DNA of 64,000 bases, taken from Actinomadura spongiicola (lineage in GTDB: Bacteria > Actinomycetota > Actinomycetes > Streptosporangiales > Streptosporangiaceae). The notes beneath the pieces are model-generated. The model made no database searches and had not been told where the DNA came from. It saw only the letters and a list, made by a program, of their open reading frames with translations. Of this stretch, positions 29,511 through 37,782 are shown in pieces. Position numbers and translations under genes: made by a program. Position 1 is the first letter of the stretch, and every line of letters begins with the position of its first letter. The stretch lies in assembly GCF_003432485.1 (NCBI RefSeq), contig NZ_QVNQ01000001.1, positions 1 through 64,000 on the forward strand, in the 5' to 3' direction.

Positions 29511-30011
29511 GGCCTCCAGTCCCGCACGCGAGCGCGTGATCGCGCGGTGAAGCGATGCCGCAGGCCAACGGAGCCGGGCCGATCGCCGAGCGAACCCGCG
29601 TCCGCCCATGCGCGGACACGCGGTAGGCCGCCAGGTGACCGAAGCGGGCCAGGACCGCGAAAAAGCCAGGCGCGTTTCGATGTGGCCTCAGCCCGCACGC
29701 GAACGCGTGATCGCGCGGTGACGCGATGCCGCAGGCCAACGGAGCCGGGCCGATCGCCGAGCGAACCCGCGTCCGCCCATGCGCGGACACGCGGTAGGCC
29801 GCCAGGTGACCGAAGCGGGCCAGGACCGCGAAAAAGCCAGGCGCGTTTCGATGTGGCCTCAGCCCGCGCCGAACGCGTTACCCGCCCGGTGCAGCGACGC
29901 CGAAGGCGAGCGGAACCGGGCGGATCGCGAAGCGATGTCGCGTTCGCCCCAGGGACGGTCACGCAGCGAGCCGCCAGGCGAGCGAAGTGGGCCGGTCCTG
30001 AAAAAAATAGG
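29511..30011. repeat. Structured intergenic repeat, three tandem units (locus 1)
   Basis: Two nearly identical 171-bp units (about 29511-29681 and 29682-29852) are followed by a diverged unit of about 158 bp (29853-30011). Shared blocks recur exactly 171 bp apart, for example at 29561 and 29732 and at 29651 and 29822. The third unit is closely similar to reverse-complement copies at 35.5 and 53.0 kb. The array fills the gap between convergent genes: pyrE stops at 29495, and the stop of the minus-strand gene begins at 30012. Open frames across it are by-products of high GC content. Confidence 0.95.
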
Positions 30012-30467
30012 TCAGTCGCGGGCGTTCACGAACCAGGTGGCGCGGCGTCCCTCCGGTTTGGCGGGTTGCAGCTCGCCGTAGATGACGACCTGGAGCGCTC
30101 CGCCGTTGGCGGCGACGACCTGGAGGGGCGCCACCTCGTACTGGCGGGTCTCGCCCGAGTTGAGGGTGCCCTTGGTGAGGATCTTCCCGCGGGTCCCGGC
30201 GACCTGGACCAGGACGTTGGTCGCCTGGCCGGTCACGCGGATGACCAGGGGAACGACCGTCGCCTGCGTCTTCGTGATGTCGGCGGACGGGGTGTCCTTG
30301 ACGGGCGGCGTGCCCGCCGACGACGGGCCGGTCTTCTCGGGCTCGCCGGTCACCGCGTTGACCAGGGCCACGCCGCCGCCGATGAGAAGGGCCAAGGCGG
30401 CCGCGACGGCCAAAGCCGCGATCAGTATGCGCGCGAGACCCCTAGGGTCCGACCGATGACGTCCCAC
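30012..30467 (-). CDS. Membrane-anchored protein with DUF4115 (RodZ C-terminal)-like domain
   Basis: 151 residues: a short cytoplasmic basic N-terminus (MGRHRSDPRGLAR), one membrane helix (ILIAALAVAAALALLIGGG), a Pro/Ser/Thr linker, then a beta-rich domain VIRVTGQATNVLVQVAGTRG, KGTLNSGETRQYEVAPLQVV. This resembles the RodZ C-terminal domain (DUF4115) that follows a membrane helix in RodZ, but the RodZ helix-turn-helix is missing. Possible envelope role. It is just downstream of the DedA gene (10 bp), so they probably form an operon. Confidence 0.65.
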   Translation of the reverse strand: MGRHRSDPRGLARILIAALAVAAALALLIGGGVALVNAVTGEPEKTGPSSAGTPPVKDTPSADITKTQATVVPLVIRVTGQATNVLVQVAGTRGKILTKGTLNSGETRQYEVAPLQVVAANGGALQVVIYGELQPAKPEGRRATWFVNARD

Positions 30468-30476
30468 ATGGGGAGG

Positions 30477-31202
30477 TTAGCGATAACTGTCACCGCTGAG
30501 CGACGGACGTGACTCTTCGGGGCCATTCTTATTCGGACCCTGGTCCGCTTTGCGCCCTTTCAGGACTTCTCGGACGATCGGGATGACCGACAGGACGAGG
30601 ATCACCGCGACCCCCGGCAGGATGAAGCGCTCGATGCCGGGCACCTCGGCGCCGAGGAAGTGGCCGATCAGGAACAGGCTGTCCGTCCAGACGACGGCGC
30701 CGACGCAGTTCCAGACGAAGAAGCGGCGCGTGTCCATGCCGAGCATCCCGGCGAGCGGGTTGAGGAACGTCCGGACGATCGGGATGAACCGCGCCAGGAC
30801 GACCGCCTTGGCCGGGCCGAAGCGGTTGAAGTAGTACTCGGCCTTCTCCACCCACTCCTGCTTGAAGATCCTGGAGTCGGGACGGTCGAACAGCCTGCGC
30901 CCGTAGCGGGCGCCGAGGAAATGCCCGAGCTGGGCCCCGGCGATGGCCGCGATGGGCCCGCCGACCAGCAGCCAGGGCAGCGACAGGGGCTGGAACTCCT
31001 GCCCGTGGAGCGTGGAGACCGCCGTGAGGATTCCCGCCGTGAACAGCAGCGAGTCGCCCGGCAGGATGCAGCCGAACAGCAGTCCGGTCTCAGCGAAGAT
31101 GATGGCGAGGACGCCGATGGTCGCGAACGTGCCGAACAGTTCCAGCCACGCGGTCGGGTGCAGCCACTCGGTGATGCTCAGAGGCAGGGTCAAGAGATCC
31201 AC
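30477..31202 (-). CDS. DedA-family membrane protein
   Basis: 241 residues with about six hydrophobic stretches. Family signatures are ETGLLFGCILPGDSLLFTAG (with the conserved Glu and Pro-Gly-Asp) and VVLARFIPIVRTFLNPLAGM (the conserved Arg residues), plus FFVWNCVGAVVWTDSLFLIG. DedA proteins support membrane-lipid scrambling and envelope homeostasis. A charged cytoplasmic tail ends the protein. Confidence 0.9.
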   Translation of the reverse strand: MDLLTLPLSITEWLHPTAWLELFGTFATIGVLAIIFAETGLLFGCILPGDSLLFTAGILTAVSTLHGQEFQPLSLPWLLVGGPIAAIAGAQLGHFLGARYGRRLFDRPDSRIFKQEWVEKAEYYFNRFGPAKAVVLARFIPIVRTFLNPLAGMLGMDTRRFFVWNCVGAVVWTDSLFLIGHFLGAEVPGIERFILPGVAVILVLSVIPIVREVLKGRKADQGPNKNGPEESRPSLSGDSYR

Positions 31203-31439
31203 CCAGCGAGCGTACCTTTCCCCACGCTCCGATTAGGCGGGATACTGGACGTGGACGGCACGCCCGGCCCGGATGACGTGACCAGGGCCCTCACCCTGGG
31301 TAGGCGGACGTCCGGGTGCTACCGCCCGCTGGATGCCCGGCGGCACATCTGAACACCTCCATCCTCGGCGTCCGCGGCGGGGAGGCTCCGGCGGCGAGGC
31401 CGGATGGAGGGTTCACTCCGTATGAAAGGACGCTGACCA

Positions 31440-32462
<1,023 letters not shown>

Positions 32463-32474
32463 CACCGCGTGAGC

Positions 32475-32513
32475 GCGTCGGCCCATCGGGACGGTTTTCC
32501 CGTGGGCCGACGC
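32475..32513 (+). terminator. Terminator downstream of fbaA
   Basis: GCGTCGGCCCA (32475-32485) pairs with TGGGCCGACGC (32503-32513) around a 17-nt loop containing TTTTCCCG. It starts 13 bp after the fbaA stop. Confidence 0.7.
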
Positions 32514-32716
32514 TCCGCGGCTGACTCGATTCTGACGCTGAGTCATGGGGCGAAGATGATCACAGAGAGAAACGACATCTCACCCTGAGGTCACCTTAAT
32601 AGTGATTTCCTCGCATCATGTGGTGCGAGTGGGCTTCTTGGGTGTATGTAGGGTGAGCCGATTGTCCGGACGATCCCCATGTGGACGGACACCTCATGCC
32701 GGTCCCGGGAGCGTGA

Positions 32717-34360
32717 ATGCCCAGGTTGTCGCCCTCCGCCGACGCGTCCGACCGGCTGTTGGTCAAGGGACTGCACGACGGCGACGACAGGGCGCTCGCG
32801 GCACTCTATGACCAGTACGGCGAGCGCATTTATGACTACGCCCTGTCAATGTCCGGTGATGAGAAAGTCGCGGCGGACATCGTCCATGACACGTTCATCG
32901 ACGCGTGCCGCCGCGCGCCCCGGATGCGTGACCGCCTGTATCTGAGTTCCTGGCTGTACGGGGCGGCCCGCCGCCGCTGCATCAGGCGCGGCCGGGCCGA
33001 GCGCCTCTTCTGGGATCGGGACGCCGAGTTCTCCGACGTCCCGTTCCTGAACGACGCCGAGCCGGACGACGCCGCCCCCGAATGGCCGCCGCCGGACGAA
33101 CTCCACGGCCTCCTGCGCGCCTGCCTGGCCCGGCTCGCGCCCACCGAGCAGGAGATCATGCTGCTGGCGTTCCGGCACGGGCTGCGCCCCGCCCGGCTCG
33201 GCGCGACGCTCGGCCTGTCGTCACGGCGGGCCGCGCTGCGGGTGCGCCGCGGTCGGGCGGAACTCGAAACGGCACTCCGCAAGGAGATCGACCGCGCCGA
33301 CCGGGCCTGCGCGGCGACCGAGGCGACGGTGGCCGAGAGCGTTCCGGACGAGCCGCGCTCCACGGCCGTCGCCGTCCTGGCGGCACGCACCCCGGCCAAG
33401 AAGGAGGCGCCCCCGCCGCCCACCGCCGAGCCACCCGCCGGTGGACGGCTCCCGGACGCCGACGAGGCGTCTTCCCCCACGGACCCGTCCACGGAACGGC
33501 ACGTCGCCGACTGTCCCGCCTGCCTGCGACGCGGCCGGGTGACCGTCACGGCCCTGCTGAGCCGGGCGCCCGCCCCGGTGCTGCCCGCCGCGCTCCGCCA
33601 CCGCGTCATGCACACCGCGACGGACCCGGAACTCGCCGGATACCGCGCCGACATCGCCGCCCGGGGCGGCACCCTCACACCGTCCGGGCTGCCGTCCCAG
33701 CCGGACGTGCCGTCGCCGTTCACGCGCCGATGGCTGTTCACCGGCGGGGCGATGGCGGGCGCGCTCGCCGTCGCGCTCATCGCCGTGTTCTCCATGGGGA
33801 CGGGCATCGGCGGCGACCCGCTCTCGTGGCCGCCGTTCCGCACGGACCCGCAGCCGTCCATCACGCACGAGTCGCCGGACGGGTCAGGACCCGGCAGACC
33901 CGCGGCCCGCGCGCCGGGCGGCGACCCCGATGGCGGACCGGGCAGCGGCGGGCCGGGCCTCAATCCGAATCATCCGGGCCAATCCCCCGCCGTCCCGCCC
34001 ACCGACGACCAGGCCCCCAAGGACCCGAGCAGCCCGGCGCCACCCTCGTCCGACCCACCGCCCGATCGGCCCGGCGTCCTGGTCGTCGGCCCGGGAAAGG
34101 TCGAGTTGTTCGGCAAGAAGACCGCCGACGTCTTCCTCTCGGCCAAGCAGGGGCCCGTGCAGTGGACGGCGACGTCGTCGACCGACAACGTCGTCCTGTC
34201 CAGGACACAGGGCGACATGCCCGAGAACGGCGAGACCCAGGTGACCCTCACCCTCCGCGAGGCCGTCCTCAGACTCCCCGGACGAGCCACCCTCACCTTC
34301 ACCGACGCCGTCGGCGAGCCGCACACGATCGCCGTCGTCTGGGGCGCCAGCATCCTCTGA
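32717..34360 (+). CDS. ECF sigma factor fused to zinc-finger anti-sigma-like and extracytoplasmic domains
   Basis: 547 residues. Residues 1-190 are an ECF sigma factor: LALYDQYGERIYDYALSMSG-like region 2 with ADIVHDTFIDACRR, and region 4 LAPTEQEIMLLAFRHGLRPA with a degenerate helix. Then a Pro-rich segment leads to ERHVADCPACLRR, an H-x3-C-x2-C motif like the ZAS zinc site of anti-sigma factors. One membrane helix (FTGGAMAGALAVALIAVFSM) follows, then a Pro/Gly-rich linker and an extracellular beta domain of about 90 residues (VLVVGPGKVELFGKKTADVF). Inference: a membrane-tethered sigma factor released by proteolysis or acting as a receptor. GGGAGC precedes ATG 32717. Confidence 0.82.
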   Translation: MPRLSPSADASDRLLVKGLHDGDDRALAALYDQYGERIYDYALSMSGDEKVAADIVHDTFIDACRRAPRMRDRLYLSSWLYGAARRRCIRRGRAERLFWDRDAEFSDVPFLNDAEPDDAAPEWPPPDELHGLLRACLARLAPTEQEIMLLAFRHGLRPARLGATLGLSSRRAALRVRRGRAELETALRKEIDRADRACAATEATVAESVPDEPRSTAVAVLAARTPAKKEAPPPPTAEPPAGGRLPDADEASSPTDPSTERHVADCPACLRRGRVTVTALLSRAPAPVLPAALRHRVMHTATDPELAGYRADIAARGGTLTPSGLPSQPDVPSPFTRRWLFTGGAMAGALAVALIAVFSMGTGIGGDPLSWPPFRTDPQPSITHESPDGSGPGRPAARAPGGDPDGGPGSGGPGLNPNHPGQSPAVPPTDDQAPKDPSSPAPPSSDPPPDRPGVLVVGPGKVELFGKKTADVFLSAKQGPVQWTATSSTDNVVLSRTQGDMPENGETQVTLTLREAVLRLPGRATLTFTDAVGEPHTIAVVWGASIL

Positions 34361-34577
34361 CCGCCCCCCGGAACCCTCGGCGGCCTGTCCGGCCTGAGCC
34401 CGCCCTCAACCCGGCCAACGGCCGCCCCGCCGCTAACGGCCGAAAGACCGCGCCGACCTCGACGAAGTCCTCCCGATCCGGACGCCAGGGAAGGTCGGTC
34501 CGCCACTTATGCTGCGTTCAGGACGGCTGCGGACAGTGGCGGGCACACCCGCAGTGGCTAGGGCAAACGGAGCATGT

Positions 34578-35462
34578 ATGTACGAACGTCGCGGAAGGCG
34601 GAACCAGGGCACGGACTTCGAGGGCCGTGCCCTTGCCCGTCCCGACGAGGAGGTCGTCGACCAGGGACTCGGCTTCGACCTTGATACCTTGCTGGGTCGA
34701 CGCCGAATGCTGGGACTGCTCGGCCTCGGAGCGGCCGGTCTCGGCCTCGCCGCCTGCGGCGGCGGAGACGGCTCGTCCTCCGGCTCGTCCTCCGCGTCGG
34801 CGGGCACTTCGTCCGGCGAGATCCCGGACGAGACCGCCGGCCCCTACCCCGGCGACGGCTCCAACGGCCCCGACGTCCTGGAGCAGAGCGGCATCATCCG
34901 CAGCGACATCAGAACGAGTTTCGGTACGGCGAACGGCACCGCCGAGGGCGTGCCGATGACGATGGAACTGACCGTTTCCGACCTGGCCAGGAACGCCGCG
35001 CCGTTCGCGGGAGCGGCCGTCTACGTCTGGCACTGCGACCGCGACGGGGCGTACTCCATGTACTCCGAAGGGGTCGAGGAGGAGAACTTCCTGCGCGGCG
35101 TGCAGATCGCCGACGGCGCCGGGAAGGTGAGGTTCACCAGCATCTTCCCCGGCTGCTACCCCGGGCGCTGGCCGCACGTCCACTTCGAGGTCTACGCCAC
35201 CCGGGCCGACATCACCGACGCCACGAAAACGATCGCGATCTCGCAGCTCGCCCTGCCGAAGGACGCCTGCGACAAGGCGTACGCCCAGCCGGGGTACCAG
35301 CGGTCCGTCCAGACCCTGGCAGAGATCACCCTGGAGACCGACCTCATCTTCAAAGACGACAAGGCCACACGCCAGATGGCCACCGTCACCGGCGACCCCA
35401 CCGGCTACACCGCCTCACTCACCATCGCCGTCGACACCCGAACCACCCCTGCTGTGTCTTAG
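34578..35462 (+). CDS. Tat-exported lipoprotein of the intradiol dioxygenase superfamily
   Basis: 294 residues from ATG 34578 (GGAG six bases upstream). About 35 residues precede a twin-arginine segment RRRMLGLLGLGAAGLGLAAC, which also carries a lipobox (LAAC), so it is a Tat-type lipoprotein. A Ser/Gly linker then leads to the intradiol dioxygenase fold: AAVYVWHCDRDGAYSMYS and the iron-ligand region FPGCYPGRWPHVHFEVY (Tyr, His-x-His). Extracellular aromatic-ring cleavage or a related oxygenase role is inferred. The stop codon directly abuts structured repeat locus 2. Confidence 0.85.
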   Translation: MYERRGRRNQGTDFEGRALARPDEEVVDQGLGFDLDTLLGRRRMLGLLGLGAAGLGLAACGGGDGSSSGSSSASAGTSSGEIPDETAGPYPGDGSNGPDVLEQSGIIRSDIRTSFGTANGTAEGVPMTMELTVSDLARNAAPFAGAAVYVWHCDRDGAYSMYSEGVEEENFLRGVQIADGAGKVRFTSIFPGCYPGRWPHVHFEVYATRADITDATKTIAISQLALPKDACDKAYAQPGYQRSVQTLAEITLETDLIFKDDKATRQMATVTGDPTGYTASLTIAVDTRTTPAVS

Positions 35463-35781
35463 CAGGCCCGGCCCACTCCGCTCGCCTAACGGCTCGCTAC
35501 GTGACCGTCCCTGAGGCGAACGCGACATCGCTTCGCGATCCACCCGACTCCACTCGCCTCCGGCATCGCTGCGCCGGGCAGGTCACGCGTTCGCGTGCGG
35601 GCTGAGGTCACTGTGCTGATCGCAAGACCGGCCCACTTCGCTCGCCTCGCGGTTCGCTGCGTGATCGGGCCTGGGCGAACGCGACATCGCTTCGCGATCC
35701 GCCCGGTTTCGCTCGCCTTCGGCATCGCTGCGCCGGGCGGGTGACGCGTTCGCGCGGGGCTGCGGCCACGTCGAAACGGCC
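35463..35781. repeat. Structured intergenic repeat, two tandem units (locus 2)
   Basis: Two 160-bp units (common block GCCCACT at 35471 and 35631) in the opposite orientation to locus 1. Each has a nested stem. In the second, GCGAACGCG (35675-35683) pairs with CGCGTTCGC (35745-35753) and CCGCCCG (35699-35705) with CGGGCGG (35734-35740), while ATCGC/GCGAT (35686-35698) forms its own hairpin. It begins at the base after the dioxygenase stop and lies before the convergent CGNR gene. Confidence 0.93.
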
Positions 35782-35832
35782 CTACTACCAGGCCCGCGTT
35801 CGCGTCGACGCTCGCGGGGTCGGTTGTGTTCG

Positions 35833-36387
35833 TCAGGGGGATCTGTGGCGGCGGTAGTGGCGGGCGACGCGGGTGCGGTTGCCGCAGCGGTCGGGGGAGC
35901 ACCAGCGGCGGCGCGGGTGGGCGGGCAGGAAGAGGAGCACGCAGTCGTCCGCCTCGCACTGGCGGATCTTGGTGACGGCCGGGTCCGTCAGCAGCGCGGC
36001 GGTCTCCTCGGCCAGCCAGGCGATCAGTTGGGCCGCGGGTGTGCCGATGCGGTGGCGTGCCGTGGTGATGGCGGAGCCGTCCCAGCGCAGTTCGGTGACG
36101 GCGGGAGTGACCCGCAGCATCTCGTTGAGGGCGTTCAGGTCGTCCGCCGGTGGTGGCGTGCCGTGGCGGGCGTGGTCGATCAGGCGGGACGTGTGCTCGC
36201 GAAGTCTCCGTACGTCGGCCAGGTCGGCGTCGGCGCCCAGGACGTCCACCTGTGGGAAGCGGGTGGCCTCCCGGCGGAGCCAGGTGCGTAGGTCGTCGCT
36301 GGTGGTGAGCAGGTCTCCCACGGCGGTGCGGGTGTTCACCAGATCCAGGGCGGGCGGTTCCCCGATCAGGGGAACGAGGTCACTCAT
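35833..36387 (-). CDS. CGNR zinc-finger transcriptional regulator (ABATE domain)
   Basis: 184 residues. The N-terminal ABATE-type stress domain (PLIGEPPALDLVNTRTA with WLRREATRFPQVDV) is followed by the CGNR zinc finger: CEADDCVLLFLPAHPRRRWC, then SPDRCGNRTRVARHYRRHR. Such proteins are DNA-binding regulators found beside hydrolases, transporters and oxygenases. It is divergent from the hydrolase gene across a 67-bp region with two tandem 31-bp inverted repeats, its likely operators. Confidence 0.9.
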   Translation of the reverse strand: MSDLVPLIGEPPALDLVNTRTAVGDLLTTSDDLRTWLRREATRFPQVDVLGADADLADVRRLREHTSRLIDHARHGTPPPADDLNALNEMLRVTPAVTELRWDGSAITTARHRIGTPAAQLIAWLAEETAALLTDPAVTKIRQCEADDCVLLFLPAHPRRRWCSPDRCGNRTRVARHYRRHRSP

Positions 36388-36390
36388 GCA

Positions 36391-36453
36391 CTAATGCTAC
36401 ATGGATGGGCTGATGCGTTAGGCTAATGCCTCTGATCGAGGGAAAGGCATTAG
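36391..36453. promoter_or_regulatory. Two tandem CTAATGC-N17-GCRTTAG operators
   Basis: Unit 1: CTAATGC (36391-36397) and GCGTTAG (36415-36421). Unit 2: CTAATGC (36423-36429) and GCATTAG (36447-36453). Each spans 31 bp with an identical 17-bp spacer, and the units are one base apart. They fill the divergent CGNR/hydrolase promoter and end at the hydrolase start codon (36455). Confidence 0.8.
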
Positions 36454-36454
36454 C

Positions 36455-37426
36455 ATGACTTCTGTCGTCGCCCGTATCGTTCACCGGCACCTCGACGTCG
36501 ACGGGGTCCGCGTCTTCTACCGCGAGTCGCTGCCCGAGCGCCCCGACGCACCCGTCGTGCTGCTGCTGCACGGCTTCCCGTCCGCGTCGCACCAGTTCCG
36601 GCGGCTCATCGATGTGCTCGGCTCCCGCTACCGGCTGATCGCGCCCGACTATCCCGGGTTCGGTCACACCGAGGTCCCCGCCGGGTTCGTCTACTCCTTC
36701 GACCGGCTCGCCGATGTCACCGAGGGGTTCGTGCGGGGGCTCGGCCTGGCGCGCTTCGTGATGTACGTGTTCGACTTCGGCGCCCCGGTCGGCTTCCGGC
36801 TCGCCGAGCGGCGTCCGGAGTGGATCGCGGGCCTGATCGTGCAGAACGGCAACGCCTACGAGGAGGGCCTGTCGGACGCGGCCCGCGAGTTCATCGCGCT
36901 GCGTCCCGGCACGCCGGGTGCGGAGGAGACGATCCGCGCCCTGCTGACGCTGTCCGGCACGCGCGGCCAGTACGTGACCGGCGTCACCGACCCGGAGCTG
37001 GTCGCGCCCGACGGTTGGACGCTCGACCAGCACTTCCTCGACCTTCCCGGACGCAAGGAGGCGCAGGTCGCGCTCGCGTTCGACTACCACTCCAACGTCG
37101 AACGCTATGACGCCTGGCAGGCCTGGCTGCGCGAGCACACTCCGCCGACGCTCATCGCCTGGGGTGCGCGCGACCCGTTCTTCCCGGCGCCCGGCGCCCA
37201 CGCGTATCTGCGCGATCTCCCCGCCGCCGAGCTCCACCTGTTCGACACCGGCCACTTCGCCCTCGAAGACCACCTGCCGCAGATCGCCCCCCTGATCGCC
37301 GACTTCACCGACCAGATCATGACAGAGCGCGGGGGGCGTCCGCGCTCTGGCTGGTCTAGTTGGGAGGTGCGGCGAGGTACCAACTCCCATCGCGTCTGCC
37401 CATATACAAGGTCTCGGACAACCTGA
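36455..37426 (+). CDS. Alpha/beta hydrolase (haloalkane dehalogenase/epoxide hydrolase type)
   Basis: 323 residues. The oxyanion motif LLLHGFPSASHQF is followed by the nucleophile elbow VMYVFDFGAPVGFRLAE, where Asp replaces the Ser of esterases, as in haloalkane dehalogenases and epoxide hydrolases. The acid lies in WGARDPFFP and the His in DTGHFALEDH. Probably controlled by the divergent CGNR regulator. The last 35 residues (RPRSGWSSWEVRRGTNSH onward) look unlike the family, cross a terminator-like hairpin at 37323-37349 and overlap the convergent gene by 71 bp, so the original stop may have been lost. Confidence 0.85.
   Translation: MTSVVARIVHRHLDVDGVRVFYRESLPERPDAPVVLLLHGFPSASHQFRRLIDVLGSRYRLIAPDYPGFGHTEVPAGFVYSFDRLADVTEGFVRGLGLARFVMYVFDFGAPVGFRLAERRPEWIAGLIVQNGNAYEEGLSDAAREFIALRPGTPGAEETIRALLTLSGTRGQYVTGVTDPELVAPDGWTLDQHFLDLPGRKEAQVALAFDYHSNVERYDAWQAWLREHTPPTLIAWGARDPFFPAPGAHAYLRDLPAAELHLFDTGHFALEDHLPQIAPLIADFTDQIMTERGGRPRSGWSSWEVRRGTNSHRVCPYTRSRTT
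37323..37349. terminator. Hairpin inside the 3' end of the hydrolase frame
   Basis: CAGAGCGCGG (37323-37332) pairs with CCGCGCTCTG (37340-37349). Its location just 6 bp beyond the 3' end of the convergent gene at 37356 suits a bidirectional terminator, although it lies inside the hydrolase reading frame. Confidence 0.6.
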
Positions 37427-37769
37427 TGCCTTCACCCGTGCCGGTAATCTGGACCTTGGCTTCGTCGGGCCCAAAATCCTGAATCACCTGAACATCACCG
37501 AGCTTGATGGACTTACTCCCGTATCGGCGGAGGAAGGTCTTGACCTCGGAATCAGCTCGGTCTCTGCTGTCCGGGTGATAGAGCTTGCGCAGCTCGTCCT
37601 GGTCGCCGTGATTGAGCGCCGATACGTAGGAATCAGCCATGGCACGAGGACTTTCGGCGCCGCCGTCGTCCCTCCACATCCAGAAAGCGACAGCAAGTGC
37701 GGCCACGACCACGAGAGCGGCGGCGGCGACAAGCGCCTTCCGGACGCGGAGTCTGCTGGAACTGCTCAC
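37356..37769 (-). CDS. Membrane-anchored NTF2-like small protein
   Basis: 137 residues. A basic N-terminus and one membrane helix (KALVAAAALVVVAALAVAFW) precede a domain with MADSYVSALNHGDQDELRKL YHPDSRDRADSEV and a beta sheet ending SWYLAAPP. The helix-then-sheet pattern resembles NTF2-like/DUF4878-type lipid- or peptide-binding domains. It follows the amidase gene after 13 bp, so they are probably an operon. Its role is unknown. Confidence 0.65.
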   Translation of the reverse strand: MSSSSRLRVRKALVAAAALVVVAALAVAFWMWRDDGGAESPRAMADSYVSALNHGDQDELRKLYHPDSRDRADSEVKTFLRRYGSKSIKLGDVQVIQDFGPDEAKVQITGTGEGIRLSETLYMGRRDGSWYLAAPPN

Positions 37770-37782
37770 GGCTCTCAGTGTG

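Noticed and set aside
29492..29962. Repetitive minus-strand reading frame with two near-identical 57-residue blocks
   Set aside because: It is the translation of the 171-bp DNA repeat, with no ribosome-binding site or motif and a biased composition.
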